64,000 nucleotides of DNA from Lachnospiraceae bacterium (GTDB lineage: Bacteria > Bacillota > Clostridia > Lachnospirales > Lachnospiraceae), in the NCBI GenBank assembly GCA_024687125.1, contig JAILFA010000096.1, forward strand, positions 1 to 64,000, written 5' to 3'. The notes under the pieces are model-generated. The model saw only the letters and a program-made list of their open reading frames with translations. It was not told where the DNA came from and ran no database searches. Both the position numbers and the translations under genes were made by a program. Positions 17,539 through 27,679 of the stretch are shown here, one piece after another. How positions within the stretch are numbered: the first letter of the stretch is position 1; every line of letters begins with the position of its first letter.

Positions 17539-19171
17539 TGCACTTCTGACCGTACAGGACCTGCAGATCGATTTTCACGATCATCAGACGCCGGAGACAG
17601 CGGTCTATGACTTTGATCTGACTGTTTTCCCCGGGGAGATCGTGGGTATCGTGGGCGAATCCGGAGCCGGAAAGAGCCTCTCGGCACTCGCTGTTGCGGG
17701 ACTCTTAAAGCGCCACAGCGAGATCAGAGCCGGGAACATCCTCTTTGAAGATGAGGATCTCCTGCACTGCGGCCGTGAGATCCTGAGGAGCTATCAGGGC
17801 GACGAGATCGCCGTGATCTTTCAGGAGCCGATGTCGAGCCTGGATCCGCTGATGCGTGTGGGACTTCAGGTGGAGGAGAGCCTTGTCGTGCATCATCCCG
17901 AGATCGATGCCGCAGAACGGAAGCGCCGCGCGCTGGAGGCGATCCGCAGTGTCGGGATGGAGGACGCGGAGCGCGTCTATTCCAGCTATCCTCATGAACT
18001 GTCCGGCGGCATGCGCCAGCGCTGCATGATCGCAGCCGCGATGATCGCCGAGCCCAAGATCCTCATTGCCGATGAACCGACGACAGCACTCGATGTGACT
18101 GTTCAGGCGCAGATCATCGAACTCCTGAAAAGGATCAACCGGGAAAAGAGGACAGCGATCCTTTTTATCTCCCATGACCTGAGCCTCGTGAAGCAGCTCT
18201 GCGAGCGTGTGATCGTCATGAAGGACGGCCGCATTGTGGAAGAAGGCGATACGCTCAGGATCTTTGAGCACCCGAAGCATGCCTACACCAGGGAACTGAT
18301 CTCAGCGATCCCGCGGGTGGAGAAAAAAGAAAAACAGGCAAAAGATCAGGACAGGGATCTTCTTCTTGCGGTTTCCGGTCTGGATGCCGGCTACGGGCGG
18401 ATCCCGGCGGATAACGAGGCGGGGAAAAAACGGCTGTTCTCTCTGCGGGCGGACGGCAGGCAGATCCTGTATGACGTGAGTTTTTCCCTGCATGCCGGTG
18501 AGATCCTGGGTCTTGCGGGGGAGAGCGGCAGCGGCAAATCAACGCTCGCGAAAACGATCCTCGGGATGATCCCGAAGCTGCGCGGTGAGATCCGCTGGGA
18601 GAAAAAGAGCGGAGCGGCCATGGTCTTTCAGGATCCCTACGGAAGCCTGAATCCGGCGCATACTGTCGGCTGGATCCTGACGGAGGCACTGACGAAGGGG
18701 AAAAGAAGGAACTTTCCCGAAGATGAGAAAGCACTGCATGACCGCCTGGTCCAGTCGCTGGAACAGGTGGAGCTGCCGGAGGCCTTTCTGGAAAGACGTC
18801 CCTCGGAACTCTCCGGCGGCCAGCGCCAGCGTGTGGCGATCGCCGAGGCACTGATCAGCAATCCGGATGTCCTGATCGCCGACGAGCCGGTCTCAGCGCT
18901 CGATGTGACCGTACAGGCACAGATCATCACGCTCCTCGAAAAACTCCGTGAAGAGACCGGCATCGCGATCCTCATCATTGCGCATGATCTGCGGGTTCTG
19001 TATCGCATCTGCGACAGGGTACTCATCATGAAAAAGGGACGGATCGTGGAGCAGGGCAATGTAGAAAAGATCTATTTCGATCCGCAGCAGCCGTATACAA
19101 AGGAACTTCTGAGAGCCGCGGGGATCAGAACGAATGGTGAACCGGACATGACAAACGGATCCCGGATGTGA
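17522..19171 (+). CDS. Fused peptide ABC transporter ATPase (DppD-DppF)
   Basis: Two complete ABC ATPase domains in one 549-residue chain. The first has GESGAGKSLSAL, the signature LSGGMRQRC and LIADEPTTALD; the second, from about residue 300, has GESGSGKSTLAK, LSGGQRQRVAIAEAL and LIADEPVSALD. In most operons these are separate DppD and DppF genes. The linker region around residues 260-300 is Lys/Glu-rich. The GTG at 17522 follows a GGGGG stretch; a GTG six bases later is also possible. The shared ATPase presumably powers the two permeases encoded upstream. Confidence 0.92.
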   Translation: MPVNDNALLTVQDLQIDFHDHQTPETAVYDFDLTVFPGEIVGIVGESGAGKSLSALAVAGLLKRHSEIRAGNILFEDEDLLHCGREILRSYQGDEIAVIFQEPMSSLDPLMRVGLQVEESLVVHHPEIDAAERKRRALEAIRSVGMEDAERVYSSYPHELSGGMRQRCMIAAAMIAEPKILIADEPTTALDVTVQAQIIELLKRINREKRTAILFISHDLSLVKQLCERVIVMKDGRIVEEGDTLRIFEHPKHAYTRELISAIPRVEKKEKQAKDQDRDLLLAVSGLDAGYGRIPADNEAGKKRLFSLRADGRQILYDVSFSLHAGEILGLAGESGSGKSTLAKTILGMIPKLRGEIRWEKKSGAAMVFQDPYGSLNPAHTVGWILTEALTKGKRRNFPEDEKALHDRLVQSLEQVELPEAFLERRPSELSGGQRQRVAIAEALISNPDVLIADEPVSALDVTVQAQIITLLEKLREETGIAILIIAHDLRVLYRICDRVLIMKKGRIVEQGNVEKIYFDPQQPYTKELLRAAGIRTNGEPDMTNGSRM

Positions 19172-19177
19172 TAGAAT
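19148..19177 (+). promoter_or_regulatory. Candidate promoter for yqeG with almost no leader
   Basis: ATGACA at 19148-19153, an 18-base spacer and TAGAAT at 19172-19177. Transcription would start at about 19184, which is the first base of the yqeG start codon. The promoter lies over the 3' end of the ATPase gene. Confidence 0.45.
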
Positions 19178-19183
19178 ACTCCC

Positions 19184-19711
19184 ATGTGTCTTTTGAACTG
19201 TAAAAACCTGATGCCCGATGAAAGGGCGGCCTCGGCCTACACACTGCCCTATGAGGAGTATTATGCAAAGGGCGTGCGGGGGGTCTTCTTTGATATTGAC
19301 AATACGCTCGTACGGCATGGAGAACCGGCAGTGACCCGTGCGATCGCGCTTTTCGACAGGCTCAGGTCGATCGGCCTGACGCCGTTCATCCTCTCCAACA
19401 ATGAGATCCATCGGGTGCAGACTTTTGCGGATGCGGTGGGAGCGGATTACCTGCACAAAGCGGGAAAACCGAAAAAGAAGGGTTATCTGTCGGGATGTAG
19501 AAAAATGGGGATCGATCCTTCGCAGGCGATCTCCGTGGGTGATCAGATCTTCACGGATACCTGGGGCGCCAGACGCAGCGGGATCCGCGCGATCCTGGTC
19601 GATCCCATCGATCCGTCCAGGGAGGAGATCCAGATCAGGCTCAAGCGTATTCTGGAAAAGCCGGTGCTGAGGGCGTTTGAGAGAGCGCACCGCGGAGAGC
19701 AGGGGGCATAG
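19184..19711 (+). CDS. yqeG: YqeG-family HAD phosphatase
   Basis: Small HAD-superfamily hydrolase of the YqeG (HAD IIIA) type. The nucleophile motif DIDNTLV, the ILSNN motif II and the acidic motif SVGDQIFTDTWGA are all visible, so it should be catalytically competent. 175 residues. The substrate of Firmicutes YqeG proteins is unsettled; phosphatidylglycerophosphate phosphatase activity is known for related plant and cyanobacterial proteins. ATG 19184 has no Shine-Dalgarno, and a promoter-like -10 ends 6 bases before it, suggesting a leaderless message; ATG 19211 would be an alternative start. It precedes shikimate genes, similar to the B. subtilis yqeG-aroE neighbourhood. Confidence 0.85.
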   Translation: MCLLNCKNLMPDERAASAYTLPYEEYYAKGVRGVFFDIDNTLVRHGEPAVTRAIALFDRLRSIGLTPFILSNNEIHRVQTFADAVGADYLHKAGKPKKKGYLSGCRKMGIDPSQAISVGDQIFTDTWGARRSGIRAILVDPIDPSREEIQIRLKRILEKPVLRAFERAHRGEQGA

Positions 19712-19715
19712 AGCG

Positions 19716-21131
19716 ATGAGCGTCAGACAGCAGCAAACGGCATATCTGTACGGGATCATCGGTGATCCGATCGGACATACACTTTCGCCCATGATCCACC
19801 GATGGTTCGCGGCGGCGGCAAACTGCCCGCTTAAGGATTACGTGCCCTTTGAGGTAAAGAGCGAGAAACTTGTCGATGCGGTGCGGGGCGCGCATGCGCT
19901 GGGGATCCGGGGGATGAATGTCACGGTGCCGCACAAGAGTGCGGTGATCCCCTTTCTTAAAGCGATCGACCCGCTGGCGGAAAAGATCGGCGCGGTGAAT
20001 ACCCTTGTGTATGAAGCGGGGGGCTATAAGGGATACAATACGGATGTGACCGGCCTGAAACGCTCGCTCATCGAAGCGGGAGCGGAGCTGCCCGGTCTGC
20101 ACGCCGTGATCCTGGGCGCCGGCGGAGCTGCCCGGGCAGCCGCTTTTCTCCTGGCTGACAGCGGGGCAGCCGAAGTGATCCTGATCAATCGGACCAGAGA
20201 AAAAGCAGAGGCGCTTGCCGCTGAGGTAAATGAAAAGACCGGCAGCGACTGTGTGCGTGTCATGGGGGAAGACGATTTCATCACCGGCGCAGGGCAGACA
20301 GGGATGCGTTATCTTGCGATCCAGTGCACCAGCGTTGGTCTTTCTCCTGATACTGACAGATCCGCCGTTGCTGACCCTGCTTTTTATGCCTGTATCTCTC
20401 TGGCTGTCGATATCATCTACCGGCCGTATCAGACGAAGTTTCTGCGGGATGCCGCGAAAGCGGGATGCCGGACATTAAACGGCCTTCCGATGCTGCTGTA
20501 CCAGGCGGCGGACGCTTTTTCACTGTGGTTTCCGGACAGCGGACTGAAGAAAGAGGATCTGCAGAACGTGATGCGTGCCCTCAAGGGAGAACTGCTCAGG
20601 ACGCCCGGGATCTGCCTGATCGGCTTCATGGGGAGCGGCAAAACAACCGTGGCGCAGGCACTGGCCGGATTGCTGCATCTGGATGTCTGGGACATGGATA
20701 CGATGATCGAGGAGGGATGCGGCAAGGCGGTGAGTCAGATCTTTGCCGAAGAGGGCGAGGAGGTTTTCCGGAGACTGGAGACTGATACCCTGAAAAGGAT
20801 CGGCGAGGTTCTTGCCGTACAGGACGCCGGATCGGGGGAGGGCCTGATCCTTTCCACCGGGGGAGGGCTTCCCATGCGTGAGGAAAACAGGGAGCTCCTG
20901 CGATCCTGGGATATGAAGACTGTCTATCTGCGGATCCGACCCGAAACAGTAAATGAGCGCCTTAAGGATGATACGACAAGACCGCTGCTTCAGGTTCCTG
21001 ACAAGGCGCAGCGCGTGGCAGCGCTCCTTGCGGAGCGTGATCCGGTCTACGTTTCCTGTGCCGATCTGATCGTCGACGCGGATGACGGGACGCCGGAGGA
21101 GATCGCGGCGAGGATCCTCGAGGGACTGTGA
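19716..21131 (+). CDS. Bifunctional shikimate dehydrogenase / shikimate kinase (AroE-AroK fusion)
   Basis: Two consecutive steps of aromatic amino acid synthesis in one 471-residue chain. Residues 1 to about 290 are AroE: YGIIGDPIGHTLSP, NVTVPHK with the catalytic lysine, GAVNTLV, NTDVTGL and the dinucleotide loop LGAGGAARAA. Residues from about 300 are AroK: P-loop GFMGSGKTTV, DMDTMIEE, and the shikimate-binding STGGGLP. Both active sites look intact. ATG 19716 gives the canonical AroE N terminus; the open frame extends into yqeG without support. aroQ, the preceding pathway step, is the next gene, so dehydroquinase, dehydrogenase and kinase are co-expressed. Confidence 0.93.
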   Translation: MSVRQQQTAYLYGIIGDPIGHTLSPMIHRWFAAAANCPLKDYVPFEVKSEKLVDAVRGAHALGIRGMNVTVPHKSAVIPFLKAIDPLAEKIGAVNTLVYEAGGYKGYNTDVTGLKRSLIEAGAELPGLHAVILGAGGAARAAAFLLADSGAAEVILINRTREKAEALAAEVNEKTGSDCVRVMGEDDFITGAGQTGMRYLAIQCTSVGLSPDTDRSAVADPAFYACISLAVDIIYRPYQTKFLRDAAKAGCRTLNGLPMLLYQAADAFSLWFPDSGLKKEDLQNVMRALKGELLRTPGICLIGFMGSGKTTVAQALAGLLHLDVWDMDTMIEEGCGKAVSQIFAEEGEEVFRRLETDTLKRIGEVLAVQDAGSGEGLILSTGGGLPMREENRELLRSWDMKTVYLRIRPETVNERLKDDTTRPLLQVPDKAQRVAALLAERDPVYVSCADLIVDADDGTPEEIAARILEGL

Positions 21132-21162
21132 TCCGGGGTTGACGGGATCAGGGGGAAGTGCG

Positions 21163-21609
21163 ATGAAAATTCTGGTGATCAACGGGCCGAATCTTAATTT
21201 TCTCGGGATCCGGGAAAAAGAGATCTACGGCGAAGAAAGCTATGAGAGCCTGCTCAGGATGCTTGAGGAAAAAGCGGAACGGGACGGCGATACGCTGGAG
21301 TGCTTTCAGTCAAATCATGAGGGTGCGATCATCGACCGGATCCAGGAGGCGTATTCCGACGGTACCGAGGGTATCGTCATCAATCCGGGCGCTTATACGC
21401 ATTACAGCTATGCGATCCATGATGCCTTAAAGAGTGTTTCCGGGATCATCAAGGTGGAGGTGCATATCTCCGATATCAATACCCGTGAGGAATTCCGGCA
21501 TGTTTCCGTCACGGCTCCCGCCTGCGATGCGCAGATCGCGGGTCACGGACTGGCGGGATACACCGAGGCGATGGATTTGATGAAAGACTTGAAAAGTAAG
21601 AAAGAATAG
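21163..21609 (+). CDS. aroQ: Type II 3-dehydroquinate dehydratase
   Basis: Converts 3-dehydroquinate to 3-dehydroshikimate, the substrate of the AroE half encoded just upstream. Family motifs [32 protein letters not shown] and [13 protein letters not shown] are present, including the catalytic Tyr- and His-containing segments. 148 residues, normal length. The start at ATG 21163 is set by GGGGGAAG just upstream; the frame is open further up into the aroEK gene. Its 3' end contains the -35 box of the efp promoter. Confidence 0.95.
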   Translation: MKILVINGPNLNFLGIREKEIYGEESYESLLRMLEEKAERDGDTLECFQSNHEGAIIDRIQEAYSDGTEGIVINPGAYTHYSYAIHDALKSVSGIIKVEVHISDINTREEFRHVSVTAPACDAQIAGHGLAGYTEAMDLMKDLKSKKE

Positions 21610-21617
21610 AGTATAAT
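21589..21617 (+). promoter_or_regulatory. Strong promoter of efp
   Basis: TTGAAA at 21589-21594, 17-base spacer and a consensus TATAAT at 21612-21617. It begins inside the end of aroQ and would give efp a leader of about 54 bases. Confidence 0.8.
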
Positions 21618-21677
21618 TTCACAGATTATGAGTTTGAAAAGGGCAGGACGATCCTGTCCGTAACACAGGAGGTTTTT

Positions 21678-22235
21678 ATGATTTCTGCAGGTGATTTCAG
21701 AAACGGTGTGACGCTTGAGATTGACGGCAATGTGTGCCAGATCGTGGAATTTCAGCACGTTAAGCCCGGTAAGGGTGCGGCTTTTGTCCGGACAAAGATC
21801 AAGGATATCATCAACGGCGGTGTCACGGAGCGTACATTCCGGCCGACCGAAAAATTCCCTACGGCACGTATCGACCGCAAGGATATGCAGTATCTTTACA
21901 GCGACGGGGATGTCTTCAACTTTATGGACACGGAGAGCTATGAGCAGATCGGCCTGAACAAGGATGTGATCGGCGATTCTCTCAAGTTCGTCAAGGAAAA
22001 TGAGATGGTCAAGGTATGCTCCTACAACGGCAACGTCTTTTCTGTTGAGCCGCCGCTGTTTGTCGAGCTTACGATCACAGAGACCGAGCCCGGCTTCAAG
22101 GGTGACACGGCAACCGGCGCTACGAAGCCCGCAACGGTTGAGACCGGTGCACAGGTTGCGGTACCGCTGTTCGTCAACGAAGGCGATGTGATCAAGATCG
22201 ATACCAGAACCGGAGAGTATCTGTCGAGGGCATAA
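21678..22235 (+). CDS. efp: Translation elongation factor P
   Basis: Relieves ribosome stalling at polyproline stretches. Three beta-barrel domains can be followed: KOW-like N terminus ([14 protein letters not shown]), the central OB fold and the C-terminal OB fold ([31 protein letters not shown]). The modification loop reads VKPGKGAAF with lysine at its tip, as in Firmicutes factors. 185 residues. A strong AGGAGG site precedes the ATG. No terminator lies between efp and the tRNA gene 13 bases on, so the tRNA may be co-transcribed. aroQ-efp adjacency is conserved in many Firmicutes. Confidence 0.97.
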   Translation: MISAGDFRNGVTLEIDGNVCQIVEFQHVKPGKGAAFVRTKIKDIINGGVTERTFRPTEKFPTARIDRKDMQYLYSDGDVFNFMDTESYEQIGLNKDVIGDSLKFVKENEMVKVCSYNGNVFSVEPPLFVELTITETEPGFKGDTATGATKPATVETGAQVAVPLFVNEGDVIKIDTRTGEYLSRA

Positions 22236-22248
22236 CATCAGCCCTTGT

Positions 22249-22320
22249 GCACCTGTAGTCTAATGGATAAAACGGTGGCCTCCGACGCCATTGTTGCTGG
22301 TTCGAGTCCAGTCGGGTGCA
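22249..22320 (+). tRNA. tRNA-Arg (anticodon CCG)
   Basis: A 72-base cloverleaf: acceptor GCACCTG pairs with CGGGTGC (one G-U), the anticodon stem GTGGC/GCCAT encloses the loop CTCCGAC with anticodon CCG, and the T arm GCTGG/CCAGT encloses TTCGAGT. The D stem is imperfect (one C-A mismatch). The CCA end is not encoded. It reads CGG codons. Confidence 0.93.
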
Positions 22321-22322
22321 TC

Positions 22323-22371
22323 GGGAACCGTGTAAATACACCAAAAATGTGTTTACACCGTTCCCTTTTTT
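22323..22371 (+). terminator. Terminator after the tRNA-Arg gene
   Basis: A long hairpin: GGGAAC pairs with GTTCCC, then a C-C mismatch and a further 10 bp from GTGTAAATAC, with a T run at the end. It ends only 13 bases before the next start codon, so it also forms part of that gene's upstream region. Confidence 0.9.
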
Positions 22372-22384
22372 AAAAGGATAGGGA

Positions 22385-24028
22385 ATGGGATATAAAAGAC
22401 GCTCAAATGGATATGGAAACGGCAGAAATTCCGCAAAAGCTCTCTGGGAGTTTCTGGTCGACAACAAGAAGCGGGTGATGCCGATCATCCTGCTCATCTG
22501 TGTTGCGGCCACGATCCTGATCGCTATCCAGGCCAACAAGGCAGCGGCGGATAAGGCGATCGCCGATGCTGATAAACAGGATGAAACGAGCACCGGCGTC
22601 AATGCTTCCGAGGCCGTTCTGTCCAAGGATTCCTATCCCGAGATCAACGCTCTGATCGCAAAATACTTTGAGGCCTATACCTCCGGTGATGTCACGATCC
22701 TGAACAGCGGGATCTACCGGACACTCGATGAGATCGAGGCGGTGACCGTTGAGGAGAGAGCCAGATACATCGAGGAGATCCAGAACCTTGCGGTCTATAC
22801 CAAGCCCGGACCGGTCGAAAACAGCTGGATCGCCTATGTCTATACAGAGGTTCGCTATATCGGGTGCGATGATTTTCTGCCCGGTGTGGTATCTTTCTAC
22901 ATCTGCTGCGACGATGACGGAACCTATTATATCAATGCCGACGAGAGTGCGCAGAGTGTCAAGGATTACGTCAACGCCATTTCCCTGCAGGATGATGTTG
23001 TTGAACTGTACAACAAGGTAAATGTCGAGTACAAGGAACGGCTGGACGCGGATCCGATGCTTTCCGAGCTTGTCGCGGCGATCTACGCGGAGATCGACGA
23101 ATCGGTAGGAGAGCGGCTGGCCGGAGCGGACGCGGTTGTCGCTGACGCGCAGGCGCAGGCTGAGAATAACAGCGCCAATCAGGGCACTGCTGGCAGTGAC
23201 GCTTCCAACACAGCGTCCACGGAAAAGGAACTTCCCAAAGAGGTCAAGATCCGGGCAACGACCACCGTCAATGTTCGCGCATCCGACAGCACCGAAGCTG
23301 CGGTGGTCGGCAAGGCGCGTGAGGGTGAGGAATATGTACGCATACTGGAGCAGCCGAACGGCTGGAGCAAGATTTCCTTTGCGGGAAGCGCGGCCTATGT
23401 AAAATCCGAGTATTTTGTGATCGTAACAGATGACGAGCAGCAGGAAGGGCAGGCAGATGCCGGTACAGGCGCTTCCACTCAGGAGCCTGCCGGCGAGACA
23501 GCGGCACAGGCCGAAACACTGGCGGCCGCCACCGGCGGATCGACATCGCCGGCTGCCGGTGCTTCGACGGCTGCATCTGACGCGGCATCCACAGCTGCGT
23601 CTGCGGCATCTACAGCGGCGTCCACCGCTTCGTCTGCGGCATCCACGTCGGCATCTGCCGCGTCTACAGCATCTTCGGCGGCTTCCAAGGCTGCCTCCAC
23701 AGGAGCCTCCGCCGCGGCATCGACGGGTGCGTCCGCCGGAACATCCGCATCTACGGGCGCTTCTTCGTCAGCCGGAACGGGAGCATCTGCTTCGTCAGCC
23801 GCTGCATCCTCGCAAAAGGCCGCAGGGGTGACCGGTACCGGCAAGAAGATGATCAACGCGAACGGCGTACGCATCCGTACCTCACCGGATACGGATTCGG
23901 AGATCGTAACAACCCTTTACTTCGGCACACAGGTCGAGGTGACCAAGAACCGCACGGACGGCTGGTCGGAGATCAAATATAACGGCAAGACCGCCTATGT
24001 GAAAACGGAGTTTCTTGTAGATCTGTAA
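22385..24028 (+). CDS. Membrane-anchored protein with two bacterial SH3 domains
   Basis: Predicted wall-associated protein of unknown role. A 30-residue basic cytoplasmic start, one membrane helix (about 31-50), then an uncharacterised globular region to about residue 245. The first SH3b domain (about 283-345) carries VNVRASDSTEAAVVG and GWSKI; the second is at the very C terminus (VRIRTSPDTDSEIV, GWSEIKYNGKTAYV). Between them runs a linker of more than 100 residues rich in Ala, Ser, Thr and Gly, suited to spanning peptidoglycan. SH3b domains usually bind wall peptides. No enzymatic domain is visible, so adhesin, sensor or wall-spacer roles are all possible. AAAGGA precedes the ATG. Confidence 0.8.
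   Translation: MGYKRRSNGYGNGRNSAKALWEFLVDNKKRVMPIILLICVAATILIAIQANKAAADKAIADADKQDETSTGVNASEAVLSKDSYPEINALIAKYFEAYTSGDVTILNSGIYRTLDEIEAVTVEERARYIEEIQNLAVYTKPGPVENSWIAYVYTEVRYIGCDDFLPGVVSFYICCDDDGTYYINADESAQSVKDYVNAISLQDDVVELYNKVNVEYKERLDADPMLSELVAAIYAEIDESVGERLAGADAVVADAQAQAENNSANQGTAGSDASNTASTEKELPKEVKIRATTTVNVRASDSTEAAVVGKAREGEEYVRILEQPNGWSKISFAGSAAYVKSEYFVIVTDDEQQEGQADAGTGASTQEPAGETAAQAETLAAATGGSTSPAAGASTAASDAASTAASAASTAASTASSAASTSASAASTASSAASKAASTGASAAASTGASAGTSASTGASSSAGTGASASSAAASSQKAAGVTGTGKKMINANGVRIRTSPDTDSEIVTTLYFGTQVEVTKNRTDGWSEIKYNGKTAYVKTEFLVDL
23536..23823 (+). repeat. Low-complexity Ala/Ser/Thr repeat tract inside the SH3 protein gene
   Basis: A coding stretch of short imperfect repeats on GCX/TCX/ACX codons giving Ala-Ser-Ala-Ala-Ser-Thr-like units. 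The reverse strand reads as another low-complexity frame. Such tracts can change length by slippage. Confidence 0.8.
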
Positions 24029-24115
24029 TCTTCATAGTTCATATATGCCTGCAGAATCAGATGCTTCAGGTTGTAACGCATAGATTTGCATAAGCTGAAA
24101 AGGAGGAGCAGACGT

Positions 24116-25378
24116 ATGGTAACCGGTAAAACGAAACGCAACGTTATCGTAGGGCAGGCGGGCGGACCCACCGCGGCGGTCAATTCTTCCCTTGCGGGTG
24201 TTTATCACGCGGCAAAGAATCTCGGATACAGCCATGTATACGGTATGCTGCATGGCGTACAGGGCCTGCTTGAAAACCGCTATATCGATCTGGCGGATCA
24301 CTTAAAGACCGGTCTTGATCTCGAACTCCTCAAGCGCACGCCTTCTGCCTATCTCGGCTCCTGCCGTTATACGCTTCCGGAGATCAATGATGACAGTGCT
24401 CTCTATGAGAAGCTTTTTTCAATCCTCGATGAGCTTGAGACGGATCTGTTCATCTATATCGGCGGCAACGATTCCATGGATACGGTCAGAAAACTTTCGG
24501 ATTACGCGATCATCACAGGCTCGCAGATCCGTTTTGTCGGCAGCCCCAAGACGATCGACAATGATATGATCCTGACCGATCATACGCCGGGATTCGGTTC
24601 CGCGGCCAAGTATATTGCCACTTCTGTCAAGGAGGCGATCCGCGACGGATGGAGTCTTGAACTGTCCAAGGGACAGGTGCTTGTCATCGAGATCATGGGA
24701 CGTGACGCGGGTTGGCTGACGGGGGCTTCCGCACTCTCCAGAGGAGAGGATTGCGACGGTCCCGACGCCATCTATCTGCCGGAGATCCCGTTTGATGTGG
24801 AAGAATTCACGACCAGGTGCAGAAATCTCCTCAAGAAAAAGAACTGCGTTGTGATGTGTGTATCCGAGGGCATCCGTACAGCGGACGGTACCTACATCAG
24901 TGAAATGGAGAATAAGGAATCGTTCACCGATGTATACGGACACAGACAGCTGACCGGGACTGCCCGTTATCTTTCGGGGATCGTTGCCAGAGAATGCGGC
25001 TGCAAAACACGTGCGATCGAGTTCTCTTCGCTGCAGAGAGCGGCCGCCCACTGCGCGTCCCGCACGGATATCGAAGAAGCGTATGAATGCGGTGCGGCTT
25101 CCGTCAAAGCAGCGGATGAGGGTGATTCCGGAAAGATGGTCGTTATGGTCCGGACCTCCAACGATCCGTACAAGATCACGACCGATATCAAGGATGTCCA
25201 TAAAATCGCCAATGAAGTCAGGTATGTTCCCCGTGAATGGGTCAATGAAGCCGGGGATAATGTGACCGAGGACTTCCTGCGCTATGTGCGCCCGCTGATC
25301 ATGGGCGACATCGATCCGATCACGGTCGATGGCATCCCGCGCCATCTGTATGTGCCCGGTTACCATGATCTGCTGTAA
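24116..25378 (+). CDS. pfp: Pyrophosphate-dependent phosphofructokinase
   Basis: Phosphorylates fructose 6-phosphate in glycolysis, probably with PPi. The family motifs are GQAGGPTAAVN, GGNDSMDT, PKTIDND and MGRDAGWLTGAS. Two positions that separate donor types point to PPi: Asp in GGNDS where ATP enzymes have Gly (GGDGS), and Lys in PKTIDND where ATP enzymes have Gly (PGTIDND). This residue rule is established for the family; the PPi assignment here is an inference from it. 420 residues from ATG 24116, which follows AAAAGGAGG; a longer frame upstream has no ribosome site. It stands between the SH3 gene and gdhA, with no clear promoter found in the 87-base gap before it. Confidence 0.88.
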   Translation: MVTGKTKRNVIVGQAGGPTAAVNSSLAGVYHAAKNLGYSHVYGMLHGVQGLLENRYIDLADHLKTGLDLELLKRTPSAYLGSCRYTLPEINDDSALYEKLFSILDELETDLFIYIGGNDSMDTVRKLSDYAIITGSQIRFVGSPKTIDNDMILTDHTPGFGSAAKYIATSVKEAIRDGWSLELSKGQVLVIEIMGRDAGWLTGASALSRGEDCDGPDAIYLPEIPFDVEEFTTRCRNLLKKKNCVVMCVSEGIRTADGTYISEMENKESFTDVYGHRQLTGTARYLSGIVARECGCKTRAIEFSSLQRAAAHCASRTDIEEAYECGAASVKAADEGDSGKMVVMVRTSNDPYKITTDIKDVHKIANEVRYVPREWVNEAGDNVTEDFLRYVRPLIMGDIDPITVDGIPRHLYVPGYHDLL

Positions 25379-25385
25379 AAGGTGC

Positions 25386-26845
<1,460 letters not shown>

Positions 26846-26876
26846 GCAGACTGACAATCGTTCAGCACAGAAACAA

Positions 26877-26905
26877 AGCGGGAGTCCGACAGGACTCCCG
26901 CTTTT
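26877..26905 (+). terminator. Terminator of gdhA
   Basis: Perfect 11-bp stem AGCGGGAGTCC/GGACTCCCGCT with a 4-base loop followed by TTT. The short U tract is compensated by the strong stem. Confidence 0.88.
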
Positions 26906-26964
26906 GGTCATCGAACTCGTTTCATACCGAAATCTCCAACAATATGGTCTTCCTGTGGAAAATA

Positions 26965-26973
26965 TGCTATACT
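26965..26973 (+). promoter_or_regulatory. Extended -10 promoter before the phosphoribosyltransferase gene
   Basis: TGCTATACT, that is TATACT with a TGn extension, about 45 bases before the start codon. No good -35 lies at the right distance, which is common for extended -10 promoters. Confidence 0.5.
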
Positions 26974-27018
26974 GTATCTGTTGTTTTATAACGGATTCTT
27001 CCCGGAAAGGGGGCAGGT

Positions 27019-27657
27019 ATGCAGGATTACAAGAAGATCGAGCATTCGCGCAACAAGGACGTCGTACTCAGATATATCCCGGGACATTTCATCACGCCCA
27101 ATTCCCACGTCAATTACTATATGGATCTTTCCGATATGAAGTCCAGACAGCGTGAAGCGAGAGCGACCGGCGAGGAACTGGCAGAGATGTACCTTGCATC
27201 CGATGTCATCGATACGATCCTGTGCCTCAACGGCATGGAGGTTGTGGGCGCGTATCTCGCCAATAAACTGACCAAGGCGGGGATCATTTCCGCAAACGCC
27301 CATAAAACCATGTATATCACGAGTCCGGAATACAACTCCAGCGGCCAGATGATGTTCCGCGAAAACAATCAGCACATGATCCGCGGCAAGCATGTCCTGA
27401 TCCTCATCGACACCGCGACCACCGGCGCCACTCTTCAGAGTGCCACCCGTACCGTCAGGTACTATAAAGGCATCACCATCGGCATCTCCGCGATCTATAC
27501 CCTGGCGACGCAGATCGATGACATCCCGATCCGCGCCCTTTATTCCCTGCGCGATCTGCCGGACTATGTGAGCCACAAGCCGGAAAACTGCCCGATGTGC
27601 CGCGATGGTGTTCCCGTGGACGCGATCTGCAACGGCTTCGGATATTCCACACTGTAA
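27019..27657 (+). CDS. Orotate phosphoribosyltransferase-like protein
   Basis: Type I phosphoribosyltransferase fold. The PRPP-binding loop reads HVLILIDTATTGATL near residues 125-139, close to the classic hydrophobic-DD-TTG pattern but with Asp-Thr in place of the acidic pair. A Cys pair (CPMC near the C terminus) is notable. 212 residues. It resembles PyrE-like proteins annotated in Clostridia, but lacks pyrimidine genes nearby, so the base used is uncertain: orotate, a purine or a salvage or regulatory role are possible. GGGGG precedes the ATG. The partner-switching genes follow after 22 bases without a terminator, so this is likely the first gene of that unit. Confidence 0.75.
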   Translation: MQDYKKIEHSRNKDVVLRYIPGHFITPNSHVNYYMDLSDMKSRQREARATGEELAEMYLASDVIDTILCLNGMEVVGAYLANKLTKAGIISANAHKTMYITSPEYNSSGQMMFRENNQHMIRGKHVLILIDTATTGATLQSATRTVRYYKGITIGISAIYTLATQIDDIPIRALYSLRDLPDYVSHKPENCPMCRDGVPVDAICNGFGYSTL

Positions 27658-27679
27658 GTACTTCACGCACGCAGCAGAA

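Noticed and set aside
22385-24028. SH3 protein as a cell-wall hydrolase
   Set aside because: No NlpC/P60, amidase or lysozyme-type catalytic domain is visible; only the SH3 domains and linker.
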